A stretch of DNA of 64,000 nt from Marinobacter sp. es.042 (GTDB lineage: Bacteria; Pseudomonadota; Gammaproteobacteria; Pseudomonadales; Oleiphilaceae). Positions 15,344 to 24,052 of the stretch are shown here, in pieces (position 1 is the first letter of the stretch; every line of letters starts with the position of its first letter). The position numbers were made by a program, and so were the translations under genes. The stretch lies in the NCBI RefSeq assembly GCF_900188315.1, contig NZ_LT897781.1, positions 992,001-1,056,000 of the forward strand. The letters run 5' to 3'. The notes under the pieces are model-generated. The model was not told the DNA's origin, did not search any database, and saw nothing but the letters and a program-made list of their open reading frames with translations.

Positions 15344-17941
15344 ATGAATACTGAATACCGCAAACCCCTACCAGGCACCGACCTGGACTATTTCGATACT
15401 CGCCAGGCCGTGGAAGACATCCAGGCCGGCGCGTACGACAAGCTCCCGTACACCTCCAAGATCCTGGCTGAGCAACTGGTTCGCCGGTGCGATCCCGAGG
15501 TGCTGACGGATTCCCTGAAACAGCTGATCGAACGCAAGCGCGACCTGGATTTCCCCTGGTATCCCGCACGCGTGGTATGCCACGATATTCTCGGCCAGAC
15601 TGCTCTAGTGGATCTGGCAGGTTTGCGTGACGCCATTGCCGAGAAGGGCGGTGACCCCGCCAAGGTGAACCCGGTAGTGCCCACACAGCTGATCGTGGAT
15701 CACTCGCTGGCCGTTGAGCACGCGGGTTTCGAGAAGGACGCGTTCGAGAAGAACCGTGAGATTGAAGACCGTCGAAACGATGACCGTTTCCACTTCATCA
15801 ACTGGACCAAGACCGCGTTCAAAAACGTAGACGTGATCCCTCCCGGCAACGGCATCATGCACCAGATTAACCTGGAAAAGATGTCTCCGGTGGTTCAGAA
15901 CCGTGACGGTGTAGCTTTCCCGGATACCTGTGTCGGCACTGACAGCCACACCCCGATGGTTGATGCTCTGGGTGTCATCTCTGTCGGCGTTGGTGGCCTG
16001 GAAGCCGAGAGCGTTATGTTGGGGCGTGCCTCCATGATGCGCCTGCCGGATATCGTGGGCGTTGAACTGACTGGCAAGCTGCAGCCGGGTATCACCAGTA
16101 CCGACATGGTCCTGGCCATCACCGAGTTCCTGCGCAAGGAGAAAGTGGTAGGCGCTTACCTGGAGTTCTATGGCGAAGGCGCAGACAGCCTGAGCGTGGG
16201 CGACCGCGCCACCATCTCCAACATGACTCCGGAGTATGGTGCCACCGCAGCGATGTTCTACATCGACGGTCAGACCATCGACTACCTGAAGCTGACCGGC
16301 CGTGAGGACGATCAGGTGGCCCTGGTCGAGAAATTCGCCAAGGAAACCGGTCTCTGGGCAGACAGCATGAAAAACGCGGAATACGAGCGCGTGCTGAAGT
16401 TTGACCTGTCCAAAGTCACTCGCACACTGGCTGGCCCCTCCAACCCTCATGCGCACCTGCCCACCTCCGAGCTGGCAGCGCGTGGCATTGCCGGTGAATG
16501 GGAACAGGAAGAGGGCAAAATGCCGGATGGCGCCTGCATCATCGCCGCCATCACCAGCTGCACGAATACCAGTAACCCCCGCAACATGGTGGCTGCAGGC
16601 CTGATTGCCCGCAACGCCAACAAGCTGGGCCTGACCCGGAAGCCCTGGGTGAAAACTTCCCTGGCGCCGGGCTCCAAAACCGTCAAGATGTACCTGGAAG
16701 AGGCCAAACTCCTGCCTGAGCTGGAACAACTCGGCTTCGGCGTGGTGGCTTTTGCCTGCACCACCTGTAACGGCATGAGCGGTGCCCTGGATCCGAAGAT
16801 CGCGCAGGAAATCATGGATCGCGATCTGTTTTCCACCGCCGTGCTTTCCGGTAACCGGAACTTCGACGGCCGGATTCACCCATACGCCAAGCAGGCGTTC
16901 CTCGCGTCGCCACCGCTGGTGGTTGCCTATGCGATTGCGGGTACCATCCGTTTCGATATCGAGAAAGATGCCCTGGGCTACGATCAAGACGGCAACCCCG
17001 TCACCCTGAAGGACATTTGGCCGGACGATGCGGAAATCGATGCCATCGTGAAATCCAGCGTGAAGCCGGAACAGTTCCGCAGCACTTACATCCCGATGTT
17101 CGACATTACTCGGGATGCCCAGGCGAACACCAACCCGCTGTATGAGTGGCGTCCCCAGAGCACCTACATCCGTCGCCCGCCGTATTGGGAAGGTGGCATG
17201 GTAGGTGAGAAAACGCTCAAGGGCATGCGCCCGCTGGCTGTGTTGCCGGACAACATCACCACCGACCACCTGTCGCCCTCAAACGCGATCATGATGAACA
17301 GTGCCGCTGGTGAGTACCTGCACAAGATGGGCGTGCCGGAGGAAGACTTTAACTCCTACGCAACCCACCGTGGTGATCACCTGACAGCACAGCGCGCTAC
17401 GTTTGCCAACCCCAAACTGTTCAACGAAATGGTTCGGGATGAAAACGGCAACGTGAAGCAGGGTTCCCTCGCCCGCATCGAGCCGGAAGGCAAGGTTGTC
17501 CGCATGTGGGAAGCCATCGAAACCTACATGGAGCGCAAGCAGCCACTGATCATCATCGCCGGTGCTGATTACGGGCAGGGCTCCTCCCGTGACTGGGCCG
17601 CCAAGGGCGTCGCACTGGCAGGTGTAGAAGCCATCGTGGCCGAGGGCTTCGAGCGGATTCACCGCACCAACCTGATCGGTATGGGGGTTATGCCCCTGCA
17701 GTTCGAGGAAGGCACAACCCGCAAGACTCTCGGCATCGACGGCACCGAAACCTACGATGTGGAAGGCACCCCGGCGCCCCGCGCCGAGCTCACGCTGGTC
17801 ATCCATCGGAAGAACGGCAGCACGGAGCGCATTCCGGTAATCTGCCGCCTGGATACCGCTGAAGAAGTGTCTATCTACAGCGCCGGTGGAGTGTTGCAGC
17901 GGTTTGCCGAGGATTTCCTGCAGTCCGAAGGGGCGGCGTGA
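15344..17941 (+). CDS. acnD: Fe/S-dependent 2-methylcitrate dehydratase (AcnD)
   Basis: About 865 residues, aconitase superfamily. Cluster-binding Cys residues appear in ITSCTNTSNPRNM and ACTTCNGMSG. The C-terminal swivel domain has GADYGQGSSRDWAAKG. DSHTPMVDALGVISVGVGG is the typical substrate-domain segment. AcnD dehydrates 2-methylcitrate to 2-methyl-trans-aconitate and needs PrpF to give the cis isomer; prpF follows directly. The ATG at 15344 (MNTEYRKPLPG) is preferred over a TTG at 15335. The gene order prpB-prpC-acnD-prpF is the common proteobacterial alternative to a prpD-only cycle. Confidence 0.96.
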   Translation: MNTEYRKPLPGTDLDYFDTRQAVEDIQAGAYDKLPYTSKILAEQLVRRCDPEVLTDSLKQLIERKRDLDFPWYPARVVCHDILGQTALVDLAGLRDAIAEKGGDPAKVNPVVPTQLIVDHSLAVEHAGFEKDAFEKNREIEDRRNDDRFHFINWTKTAFKNVDVIPPGNGIMHQINLEKMSPVVQNRDGVAFPDTCVGTDSHTPMVDALGVISVGVGGLEAESVMLGRASMMRLPDIVGVELTGKLQPGITSTDMVLAITEFLRKEKVVGAYLEFYGEGADSLSVGDRATISNMTPEYGATAAMFYIDGQTIDYLKLTGREDDQVALVEKFAKETGLWADSMKNAEYERVLKFDLSKVTRTLAGPSNPHAHLPTSELAARGIAGEWEQEEGKMPDGACIIAAITSCTNTSNPRNMVAAGLIARNANKLGLTRKPWVKTSLAPGSKTVKMYLEEAKLLPELEQLGFGVVAFACTTCNGMSGALDPKIAQEIMDRDLFSTAVLSGNRNFDGRIHPYAKQAFLASPPLVVAYAIAGTIRFDIEKDALGYDQDGNPVTLKDIWPDDAEIDAIVKSSVKPEQFRSTYIPMFDITRDAQANTNPLYEWRPQSTYIRRPPYWEGGMVGEKTLKGMRPLAVLPDNITTDHLSPSNAIMMNSAAGEYLHKMGVPEEDFNSYATHRGDHLTAQRATFANPKLFNEMVRDENGNVKQGSLARIEPEGKVVRMWEAIETYMERKQPLIIIAGADYGQGSSRDWAAKGVALAGVEAIVAEGFERIHRTNLIGMGVMPLQFEEGTTRKTLGIDGTETYDVEGTPAPRAELTLVIHRKNGSTERIPVICRLDTAEEVSIYSAGGVLQRFAEDFLQSEGAA

Positions 17942-17945
17942 AAAT

Positions 17946-17974
17946 GGGGTCAGAAGAAAAGTTCTTCTGACCCC
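17946..17974. repeat. GGGGTC/GACCCC hairpin repeat 4a (acnD-prpF gap)
   Basis: Stem GGGGTCAGAAGAA (17946-17958) with TTCTTCTGACCCC (17962-17974) around an AAG loop, starting five bases after the acnD stop codon. Outer arms GTGAA and TTCAC also pair, extending the structure across a short internal mismatch. Confidence 0.88.
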
Positions 17975-17995
17975 AACTTCACCAACGCCAAACAA

Positions 17996-18025
17996 GGGGT
18001 CAGAAGAAAGCCTTCTTCTGACCCC
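17996..18025. repeat. GGGGTC/GACCCC hairpin repeat 4b (acnD-prpF gap)
   Basis: Stem GGGGTCAGAAGAA (17996-18008) with TTCTTCTGACCCC (18013-18025) around an AGCC loop, followed by ATCTTCAC. It is 27 bases upstream of the prpF start codon. Confidence 0.88.
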
Positions 18026-18052
18026 ATCTTCACGGATACAGAGAGTAAAACC

Positions 18053-19231
18053 ATGCCCCACGCTCCCCAGATCAAAATCCCCGCCACCTACATGCGTGGT
18101 GGAACCTCAAAAGGCGTTTTCTTCCGGCTGAAGGATTTGCCGGAAGCCTGCCAGAGCCCGGGCGAAGCCCGGGACAAACTCCTGCTGCGAGTGATCGGCA
18201 GCCCCGACCCCTACCAGAAGCAAATCGACGGCATGGGCGGCGCTACCTCCAGCACCAGCAAGACTGTGATCCTGGCAGAACCCACCCAGCCGGATCACGA
18301 CGTCGACTACCTGTTCGGCCAGGTCTCCATCGACAAGCCCTTTGTGGACTGGAGTGGCAACTGCGGCAACCTCACGGCAGCCGTAGGCGCTTTCGCCATC
18401 AATAGTGGCTTCGTTGCCAAAGACCGTATTCCGGAAAATGGCACCTGCACCGTGCGCATCTGGCAGGCCAACATCAACAAAACAATCGTTGCCCACGTGC
18501 CCATCACCAACGGTGAAGTGCAGGAAACCGGCGATTTCGAGCTCGACGGCGTGACCTTCCCGGCCGCGGAAGTGCAGGTGGAATTCATGGACCCGGCCGA
18601 CGGCGAAGGTTCCATGTTCCCGACCGGCAACCTGGTAGACGACCTGGAAGTGCCCGGTGTCGGAACCCTGAAAGCCACTATGATCAATGCCGGTATCCCG
18701 ACCATCTTCGTGAACGCTGAAGACATCGGGTACAAAGGCACGGAGCTGCAGGACGACATTAACTCCGATCCCAAAGCCCTGGCGATGTTCGAAACCATCC
18801 GGGCCTACGGCGCGGTAAAAATGGGGCTGATCAAGAACATTGAAGAAGCCGCGAATCGACAGCACACCCCGAAAGTGGCCTTCGTGGCGAAGCCTTCGGA
18901 TTACGTTTCTTCAAGCGGCAAGAACATCGGGGCAGGGGATGTGGATGTCCTGGTCCGAGCTCTGTCCATGGGCAAGCTCCACCACGCCATGATGGGTACG
19001 GCAGCTGTCGCCATTGCTACGGCATCCGCCGTTCCCGGAACCCTCGTAAACCTTGCGGCAGGCGGTGGCGACAGAACCCATGTGACCTTTGGTCACCCAT
19101 CAGGCACTTTGCGTGTAGGGGCAGAAGCGAAGGAAGTGAATGGTCAGTGGACCGCAACCAAAGCCATTATGAGCCGCAGTGCGCGGGTTTTGATGGAAGG
19201 TTGGGTGAGGGTGCCTGGGGACAGCTTTTAA
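18053..19231 (+). CDS. prpF: 2-methylaconitate cis-trans isomerase
   Basis: 392 residues of the PrpF family (diaminopimelate epimerase-like fold). The N-terminal IPATYMRGGTSKGVFF carries the conserved Lys, GNCGNLTAAVGAFAI the Cys-containing active-site strand, and GGGDRTHVTFGHPSG the C-terminal signature. PrpF converts the trans-methylaconitate made by AcnD into the cis form used by aconitase. It is the last gene of the contiguous prp operon; a PEP-CTERM gene separates it from prpD. Confidence 0.95.
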   Translation: MPHAPQIKIPATYMRGGTSKGVFFRLKDLPEACQSPGEARDKLLLRVIGSPDPYQKQIDGMGGATSSTSKTVILAEPTQPDHDVDYLFGQVSIDKPFVDWSGNCGNLTAAVGAFAINSGFVAKDRIPENGTCTVRIWQANINKTIVAHVPITNGEVQETGDFELDGVTFPAAEVQVEFMDPADGEGSMFPTGNLVDDLEVPGVGTLKATMINAGIPTIFVNAEDIGYKGTELQDDINSDPKALAMFETIRAYGAVKMGLIKNIEEAANRQHTPKVAFVAKPSDYVSSSGKNIGAGDVDVLVRALSMGKLHHAMMGTAAVAIATASAVPGTLVNLAAGGGDRTHVTFGHPSGTLRVGAEAKEVNGQWTATKAIMSRSARVLMEGWVRVPGDSF

Positions 19232-19241
19232 GCTTCTCCAA

Positions 19242-19258
19242 TGTCAGCTTTATTTACA
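19242..19258. promoter_or_regulatory. upstream motif TGTCAG-N4-ATTTACA, copy 1 (candidate PrsR-type site)
   Basis: TGTCAG, CTTT, ATTTACA. All 13 fixed bases and the 4-base spacer recur upstream of the other PEP-CTERM gene at 23919-23935. It sits 64 bases before the -24 element of a sigma-54 promoter, a normal distance for an enhancer-binding protein site. Confidence 0.6.
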
Positions 19259-19322
19259 TCGTGTTTTGCCAATGAACATGTGTAGTCAATAAGCTGCTGT
19301 TTTCAGTGTTATCCGTCGTTCA

Positions 19323-19338
19323 TGGCGCGCGATTTGCG
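19323..19338 (+). promoter_or_regulatory. sigma-54 (-24/-12) promoter of PEP-CTERM gene 1
   Basis: TGGCGCG, four bases, then TTGCG: the -24 GG and -12 GC have exact RpoN spacing, and only one base of the TGGCACG element differs from consensus. The start codon follows 80 bases later. This promoter separates the gene from the upstream prp operon. Confidence 0.75.
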
Positions 19339-19418
19339 CATTGTTTACCCCGGTTCTCTCGCGAGAACTCTGATAAGCAGGAATGAATCCTGACAAACAG
19401 GACTAATAGGGTCACGCT

Positions 19419-20069
19419 ATGAAGTATGGAAAACTCCTCACCGCAGCTGCAGCGGCCGGTTTATTGGCCAGTGGCAGCGCCAATGCCCTTCTGATTACTG
19501 TTGAAGCCGGCGGCGTATACAACAGTAGTGTTGCAGGCGCCACCGAAATCGATTTCAGCAGTGGCTGTAGTTACGCAGGAGGCTGCACAGGAAGCTACGA
19601 TGTTGTCACAGGAAGCCAGAGCGGCCAGTATGCGGCGCCTTTCAATCTGGGACCCGACAATGAGTATCTGACCGTGCCCGAGCCTTACACCAACGGTGTG
19701 TCGGCGACTCTGGATCCAGGCGGTTCATACAACTATTTCGGCTTGTTCTGGGGTTCAATCGACAACTATAACTCGATCAAGTTCTCTAACTCGGTGTCTG
19801 GTGACAACTGGCTTGTTACCGGGTCGCAACTTCAGGCCGTCGATCCCGACATTCTGGTTGAGGGCAATCAGGTTAACCTGAACGATAACCGCTATGTGAA
19901 CTTCTTCTTCGGTTCAGAGCTTTTCGACACCATTGAGTTGATCAGCACAGGCAAAGCATTTGAGACCGACAACCATGCGTTTGCAAGCGTTCCCGAGCCT
20001 GGAACCCTTGCGCTGCTTGGCTTGGGCCTCGCAGGCCTCGGTTTGAGCAGAAGAAAGCGTCAAGCCTGA
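19419..20069 (+). CDS. PEP-CTERM exosortase-dependent surface protein
   Basis: 216 residues. A signal peptide (residues 1-23, ending SANA) leads a beta-rich domain. The C-terminal sorting signal is complete: VPEP at ~195, a hydrophobic helix (TLALLGLGLAGLGL), then the basic tail SRRKRQA. The segment SYNYFGLFWGSIDNYNSIKF resembles the Npun_F0296 exosortase-dependent family. The product should be exported, cleaved by exosortase A and released or anchored with the exopolysaccharide. It lies between prpF and prpD but has its own sigma-54 promoter, so it belongs functionally with the locus at 24-34 kb. AGGG lies 7 bases before the ATG. Confidence 0.88.
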   Translation: MKYGKLLTAAAAAGLLASGSANALLITVEAGGVYNSSVAGATEIDFSSGCSYAGGCTGSYDVVTGSQSGQYAAPFNLGPDNEYLTVPEPYTNGVSATLDPGGSYNYFGLFWGSIDNYNSIKFSNSVSGDNWLVTGSQLQAVDPDILVEGNQVNLNDNRYVNFFFGSELFDTIELISTGKAFETDNHAFASVPEPGTLALLGLGLAGLGLSRRKRQA

Positions 20070-20080
20070 TCTGAGAAATA

Positions 20081-20114
20081 GTGCCGGGTATCGAAGCCAT
20101 TTGGTATCCGGCAC
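20081..20114 (+). terminator. hairpin after PEP-CTERM gene 1
   Basis: GTGCCGG (20081-20087) pairs with CCGGCAC (20108-20114), 12 bases after the stop codon. There is no U-tract after it, so it may be a Rho-linked or RNA-stabilising hairpin rather than an intrinsic terminator. Confidence 0.35.
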
Positions 20115-20207
20115 CACCCTTCAATTTATCTCCTTTGATCTTTGGGCCTTGTTGCCCGGTGGGCTAGGCTTAATTGAGCAGACACCAAAATCGAAGGAGC
20201 CGCTGCC

Positions 20208-21692
20208 ATGTCAGCAACATTCGATCTCAATGAACGCCCTGAGTACGATGAAGTCCTGCAGGAAATCGCGGATTATGTACTGGCCTACGAAGTAACCAGC
20301 GAAGAAGCCTGGAAGACCGCCCGCTACTGCCTGATGGACACCCTCGGCTGCGGTTTGCTTGCGCTTCGGTTTCCTGAATGCACCAAACACCTCGGTCCCA
20401 TAGTCGAAGGCACAACTGTACCTCAAGGGGCCCGTGTGCCCGGCACCTCATACCGGCTGGACCCGGTGAAAGCTGCCTGGGACATCGGTTGCATCATCCG
20501 CTGGCTGGATTACAACGACACCTGGCTGGCGGCAGAGTGGGGGCATCCATCAGACAACCTGGGAGCCATATTGGCTGTGGCGGATCATCTATCCCAGAAG
20601 CGTGTATCAGAAGGCAAAGAGCCCCTCACCATGCGCGTGGTGTTGGAATCGATGATTATGGCCCATGAGATACAGGGCGTTCTTGCGCTTGAGAATTCTT
20701 TTAACCGCGTTGGGCTTGATCATGTTCTTCTGGTTAAGGTGGCATCAACAGCGGTGTCAGCGAAGTTGATGGGGGCAAACCGGGAGCAGATGCTTTCCGC
20801 ACTGTCTCACGCCTGGGTCGATGGACAGGCCCTGCGAACATATCGCCACGCGCCCAACGCAGGATCACGAAAATCGTGGGCAGCTGGGGACGCAACGTCA
20901 AGGGCTGTCAGGCTGGCTGACATTGCGATGCGAGGCGAAATGGGGATACCCGGTGTTCTGACAGCGCCTCAGTGGGGCTTTTACGATGTTCTGTTTAGCA
21001 AAACCAACAAGGATCAGAAAATTAAACCTGAAGGGGAACGAGCGCTTTCAATCCCACAGGAATTCGGCTCCTATGTGATGGAGAACATACTGTTCAAGAT
21101 TTCCTTCCCGGCTGAGTTTCATGCACAAACGGCTGCGGAGGCGGCAGTGACCCTTCATCCGGAAGTAAAAAACCGCCTTGATGACATCGATAAAATTGTA
21201 ATCACCACCCATGAATCAGCCATCCGGATTATTTCAAAAGTTGGCAAACTCGCGAACGCCGCAGACAGGGATCACTGCCTGCAGTACATGACTGCTGTGC
21301 CACTCATCTTCGGAAGTCTGCAAGCCGAGCATTATGAGGACGACTTCCACGAGGCGAATCCGATTATTGATAGGCTTCGGAACAAAATGGAGGTGGTTGA
21401 GGATGAGCGCTATACGAGGGAATACCTCGAGCCCGAAAAACGTTCGATTGCCAATGCTATTCAAGTTTTCTTCAAGGATGGCTCCAGCAGCGAAAACGTA
21501 GCTGTGGAGTACCCCATCGGTCATCGACGGCGTCGTGAGGAAGGCATTCCGTTGCTACGGGAAAAATACAGTACTAACTTATCAACACGTTTCCCCGCGC
21601 AAAGACGTGACGCTATCCTGAAGCTATGTAATGACCAAAAAACATTGGAGAGCACCCCGGTTCAGCAATTCATGGATCTGTTCGTTATTTGA
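20208..21692 (+). CDS. prpD: 2-methylcitrate dehydratase (PrpD/MmgE family)
   Basis: 494 residues, the length of PrpD. It has the family segments [57 protein letters not shown] and the C-terminal [12 protein letters not shown]. It dehydrates 2-methylcitrate to cis-2-methylaconitate without an iron-sulfur cluster. The same chromosome region already has AcnD plus PrpF for that step, so this is a second route. It is separated from prpF by the PEP-CTERM gene. AAGGAG lies upstream of the ATG. Its end is one base from the end of the convergent lipoprotein gene, with no terminator between. Confidence 0.93.
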   Translation: MSATFDLNERPEYDEVLQEIADYVLAYEVTSEEAWKTARYCLMDTLGCGLLALRFPECTKHLGPIVEGTTVPQGARVPGTSYRLDPVKAAWDIGCIIRWLDYNDTWLAAEWGHPSDNLGAILAVADHLSQKRVSEGKEPLTMRVVLESMIMAHEIQGVLALENSFNRVGLDHVLLVKVASTAVSAKLMGANREQMLSALSHAWVDGQALRTYRHAPNAGSRKSWAAGDATSRAVRLADIAMRGEMGIPGVLTAPQWGFYDVLFSKTNKDQKIKPEGERALSIPQEFGSYVMENILFKISFPAEFHAQTAAEAAVTLHPEVKNRLDDIDKIVITTHESAIRIISKVGKLANAADRDHCLQYMTAVPLIFGSLQAEHYEDDFHEANPIIDRLRNKMEVVEDERYTREYLEPEKRSIANAIQVFFKDGSSSENVAVEYPIGHRRRREEGIPLLREKYSTNLSTRFPAQRRDAILKLCNDQKTLESTPVQQFMDLFVI

Positions 21693-21693
21693 A

Positions 21694-23673
21694 TTACTGA
21701 ACCTGCTTACTGGCCACATCGGAATACTCACTGGCCAGGCCGTTGGTATCTATAACTCTGATTGAGAAGTACCAGATACCAGCGGCCAGTCCGGTTATCT
21801 CTGTGCTCGTCTCAGCTCCGTCGACCATCATGGAGTTATCAAGATTTGTGGGGGACGTTCCATAAGCTATCTCGTAACTGTCGATTTCGCTCAATGGTAT
21901 GGAACTGCCATCTACTCGAGTCAATGGAGCCGTCCAGGTCAGTGTCGCTTTAGAGGTTGTGGGGGGCGGAGAAACACTTGTTTCGCCATCGTCGACAGTG
22001 GGGCTTTCTGGGGAAGCCTGAGGCTCCAGGGTCCAGGGACTCACGGAAGTCTGAAATGCTCCCAGGTTGGTCACTCCTCCGTTGTTATTGATATCGGAAG
22101 CATCGTTGCTCCAGGGTGAGAGGCCATTCCTAAGTTCCCAAGTATCGGGTATCCCATCACTGTCAGAATCCGTGGTTGCTGGCATACTTAGATCTGGAGA
22201 CCTGACAACATTGCTTATTATAAGGTTGCTGCCCGTTGAATCGTCACTAATCGAGAGCTCGGCAACGGCCAACCCACCACGCTCGTAGTATTCCATTAAT
22301 AAGTCGACATTTTGCTGCGGTTGTAGCGGTAAGGTTTTTGTGTAGGTAGTTGCGCCTTGGTCTAGCCAAGCCGAAATTTGCTGCTCGCCGTCAATATAAA
22401 GCCTTGCGCCATCATCAACCCGAATTCTGAAAGTGTAGTTTCTGCTGCTGCTCGAGTGGGGTGCTACAAATTGACCGTACCATCTGGCGCTGAAATTATC
22501 GTTCGATTGTCTATCTACAAATGAACCTGTACCAGCTGAATACTGAATGGCCTGGTCCTGTCGAGCCAGTAGGAAATTATCGAAGTTCCTTCCCTCAAAA
22601 TACTGACCTACAAAGCCTCGCGTATAGTTCAGCTGGACGGTTTCAGCAGGGAAGGATTGAGCATCGTTCAGGTCGGTTTCTGCAATGAATTCATCAAGGT
22701 TGCTGACCCCATCATCATCCAGATCTTCTTGAGCATCGGATGGATTCAGGGGGTCTAATGAAGAGGCGTACTCGGCTCCATCCGGGATGCCGTCGCCATC
22801 GGAGTCGGGATTATTTTCCATTGTACCCAGTAAAAATTCGTCTGCTGCAACCAGTAGATCGTTGTCAGGATCGGAATTTGCGTCATCTGGATCTTCGGGG
22901 TTTAAGCCATGCACTGTTTCCCAGTTGTCGTATATGCCGTCCTGATCGCCATCAAGCGGAGGGTATTCTGGATTGAAAGCCAGGCCTTCCGATCCATCAA
23001 GGAAACCGACAGAGTACCCAAGCCTGAAACTCGCCTCAGAACCGGCTCCCTCATCGGCGGAAGAAGTCTCTCCTGCGTAGCTGGCAATGTTCTGTCCAGC
23101 AATAATTTCGCGGCTAAAGCTTGGGCCTTCCCAGGCAACGCTAAAATGGTCGCCGCCTCCACCTTCTTTATGAATGATCTCAAAGTAATATCTTTTTCCA
23201 ACATTAAGTTCTATCGAGCCCGAGCTCTGAGAGCTGTATTTGGAGTATTCCAAAACATTCGTCCAGCCGGTCACCTCGGCCACTTTGCTTTTCTTGGAAG
23301 GATCGGATGATGGGCTTAGCCAAAATTCGGTCTGGTCATCGCCGCTTACAAAGAATCGATAGAGACCTGTCTCAGGGGCGATAATGTACCCCCGCACAAA
23401 GCTTCCGTAATTATCTCCCCTCCCTGTTGGCCCCCTGAGCTCGCCGAGCATCTGAGTCACATCGGGGCTATCAGGAAATGCTTCATAAGACGTAAGCGCT
23501 TGGACGCTGGTGCCAGATAGGTTGTCCCATAAAAAGACCTGAACCTCTCCCAGAGTACTCGTAGAGGGGAGTGCAGCAGTAGGCGGGAGTCTGTTCGGGT
23601 CTTGAGGAGGCCAGCTCTGGCATCCTGTGATCAGCGCAACGGAACACGCCAGTGACAGTTTATGGCGAAGCAT
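21694..23673 (-). CDS. large outer-membrane-type lipoprotein with PA14 domains, calcium-type repeats and FN3
   Basis: About 659 residues from the ATG at 23673 (MLRHKLSLACSVALITGC), with GGGAG 7 bases upstream. The lipobox LITGC gives a lipidated Cys at residue 18. Next come a PA14-like domain at ~35-200 (GDNYGSFVRGYIIAPETGLYRF), then aspartate-rich thrombospondin type 3-like repeats at ~240-340 (DGDQDGIYDNWE, DSDGDGIPDGAE, DLDDDGVSNLDEF). A second PA14-like domain spans ~350-480, another Asp repeat follows near 520, and a fibronectin III domain lies at the end. PA14 domains often bind glycans, and the repeats bind calcium. It is divergent from PEP-CTERM gene 2. A matrix-binding role at the cell surface is an inference. 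Confidence 0.82.
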   Translation of the reverse strand: MLRHKLSLACSVALITGCQSWPPQDPNRLPPTAALPSTSTLGEVQVFLWDNLSGTSVQALTSYEAFPDSPDVTQMLGELRGPTGRGDNYGSFVRGYIIAPETGLYRFFVSGDDQTEFWLSPSSDPSKKSKVAEVTGWTNVLEYSKYSSQSSGSIELNVGKRYYFEIIHKEGGGGDHFSVAWEGPSFSREIIAGQNIASYAGETSSADEGAGSEASFRLGYSVGFLDGSEGLAFNPEYPPLDGDQDGIYDNWETVHGLNPEDPDDANSDPDNDLLVAADEFLLGTMENNPDSDGDGIPDGAEYASSLDPLNPSDAQEDLDDDGVSNLDEFIAETDLNDAQSFPAETVQLNYTRGFVGQYFEGRNFDNFLLARQDQAIQYSAGTGSFVDRQSNDNFSARWYGQFVAPHSSSSRNYTFRIRVDDGARLYIDGEQQISAWLDQGATTYTKTLPLQPQQNVDLLMEYYERGGLAVAELSISDDSTGSNLIISNVVRSPDLSMPATTDSDSDGIPDTWELRNGLSPWSNDASDINNNGGVTNLGAFQTSVSPWTLEPQASPESPTVDDGETSVSPPPTTSKATLTWTAPLTRVDGSSIPLSEIDSYEIAYGTSPTNLDNSMMVDGAETSTEITGLAAGIWYFSIRVIDTNGLASEYSDVASKQVQ

Positions 23674-23918
23674 TTTGACTCTCCCTGAAAGCGTTATTCG
23701 CTGGATACCGAAAGTATTGTTTCGAGAGAACCATCTCGCCACTTGAACGAAGGAACATTTTGGAATGTGAAGGAGACGCTTAGAATGGAATCAACGCTAG
23801 TCAAACCAAGACGGTGGTATACCTTTACACTGGAAACCGTGAAAACACCTGTCTCGTGTTAAACATCAGGCGAGTCGGATTGCAAGGTGTATCGATTCAC
23901 TCACGAAATCCGAAAAAC

Positions 23919-23935
23919 TGTCAGTAAAATTTACA
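23919..23935. promoter_or_regulatory. upstream motif TGTCAG-N4-ATTTACA, copy 2 (candidate PrsR-type site)
   Basis: TGTCAG, TAAA, ATTTACA, identical in all fixed positions to the copy at 19242. It sits 51 bases before the -24 element. A weak dyad (TGT near one end, ACA at the other) fits a dimeric activator. Confidence 0.6.
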
Positions 23936-23986
23936 AATCTGCAATTAGAATTTTTTAACTAGCTGATTCATAATGTTTTTATTTCT

Positions 23987-24002
23987 TGGCACGCGACCTG
24001 CT
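23987..24002 (+). promoter_or_regulatory. sigma-54 (-24/-12) promoter of PEP-CTERM gene 2
   Basis: TGGCACG, four bases, then CTGCT. The -24 element is a perfect match, the -12 has C for the first T, and the GG-to-GC spacing is exact. The start codon is 51 bases downstream. Confidence 0.75.
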
Positions 24003-24052
24003 TGAACATAGTCAGCATATTCAAAAGAAGTAGGTGTAAAAGGAGCAGTTCA

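Larger units (their letters stand above)
23674..24052. other. divergent regulatory region between PA14 lipoprotein and PEP-CTERM gene 2
   Basis: A 379-base, AT-rich gap with no gene. It holds the second TGTCAG-N4-ATTTACA motif and a sigma-54 promoter directed at the plus strand. I found no matching -24/-12 element facing the lipoprotein gene. Confidence 0.6.

Noticed and set aside
15605..17269. 554-residue open frame antisense to acnD
   Set aside because: The plus-strand frame encodes all aconitase motifs. The antisense frame reflects high GC codon use.
13050..18025. GGGGTC hairpins as intrinsic terminators
   Set aside because: None has a U-tract, and they occur repeatedly inside one operon between genes that must be cotranscribed.
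13050..18025. CRISPR array
   Set aside because: The repeats are few, are separated by whole genes, and form palindromes with no regular spacers.
23674..23918. sigma-54 promoter facing the PA14 lipoprotein
   Set aside because: I searched for a -12/-24 pair on the minus strand and found no GC/GG pair with correct spacing.
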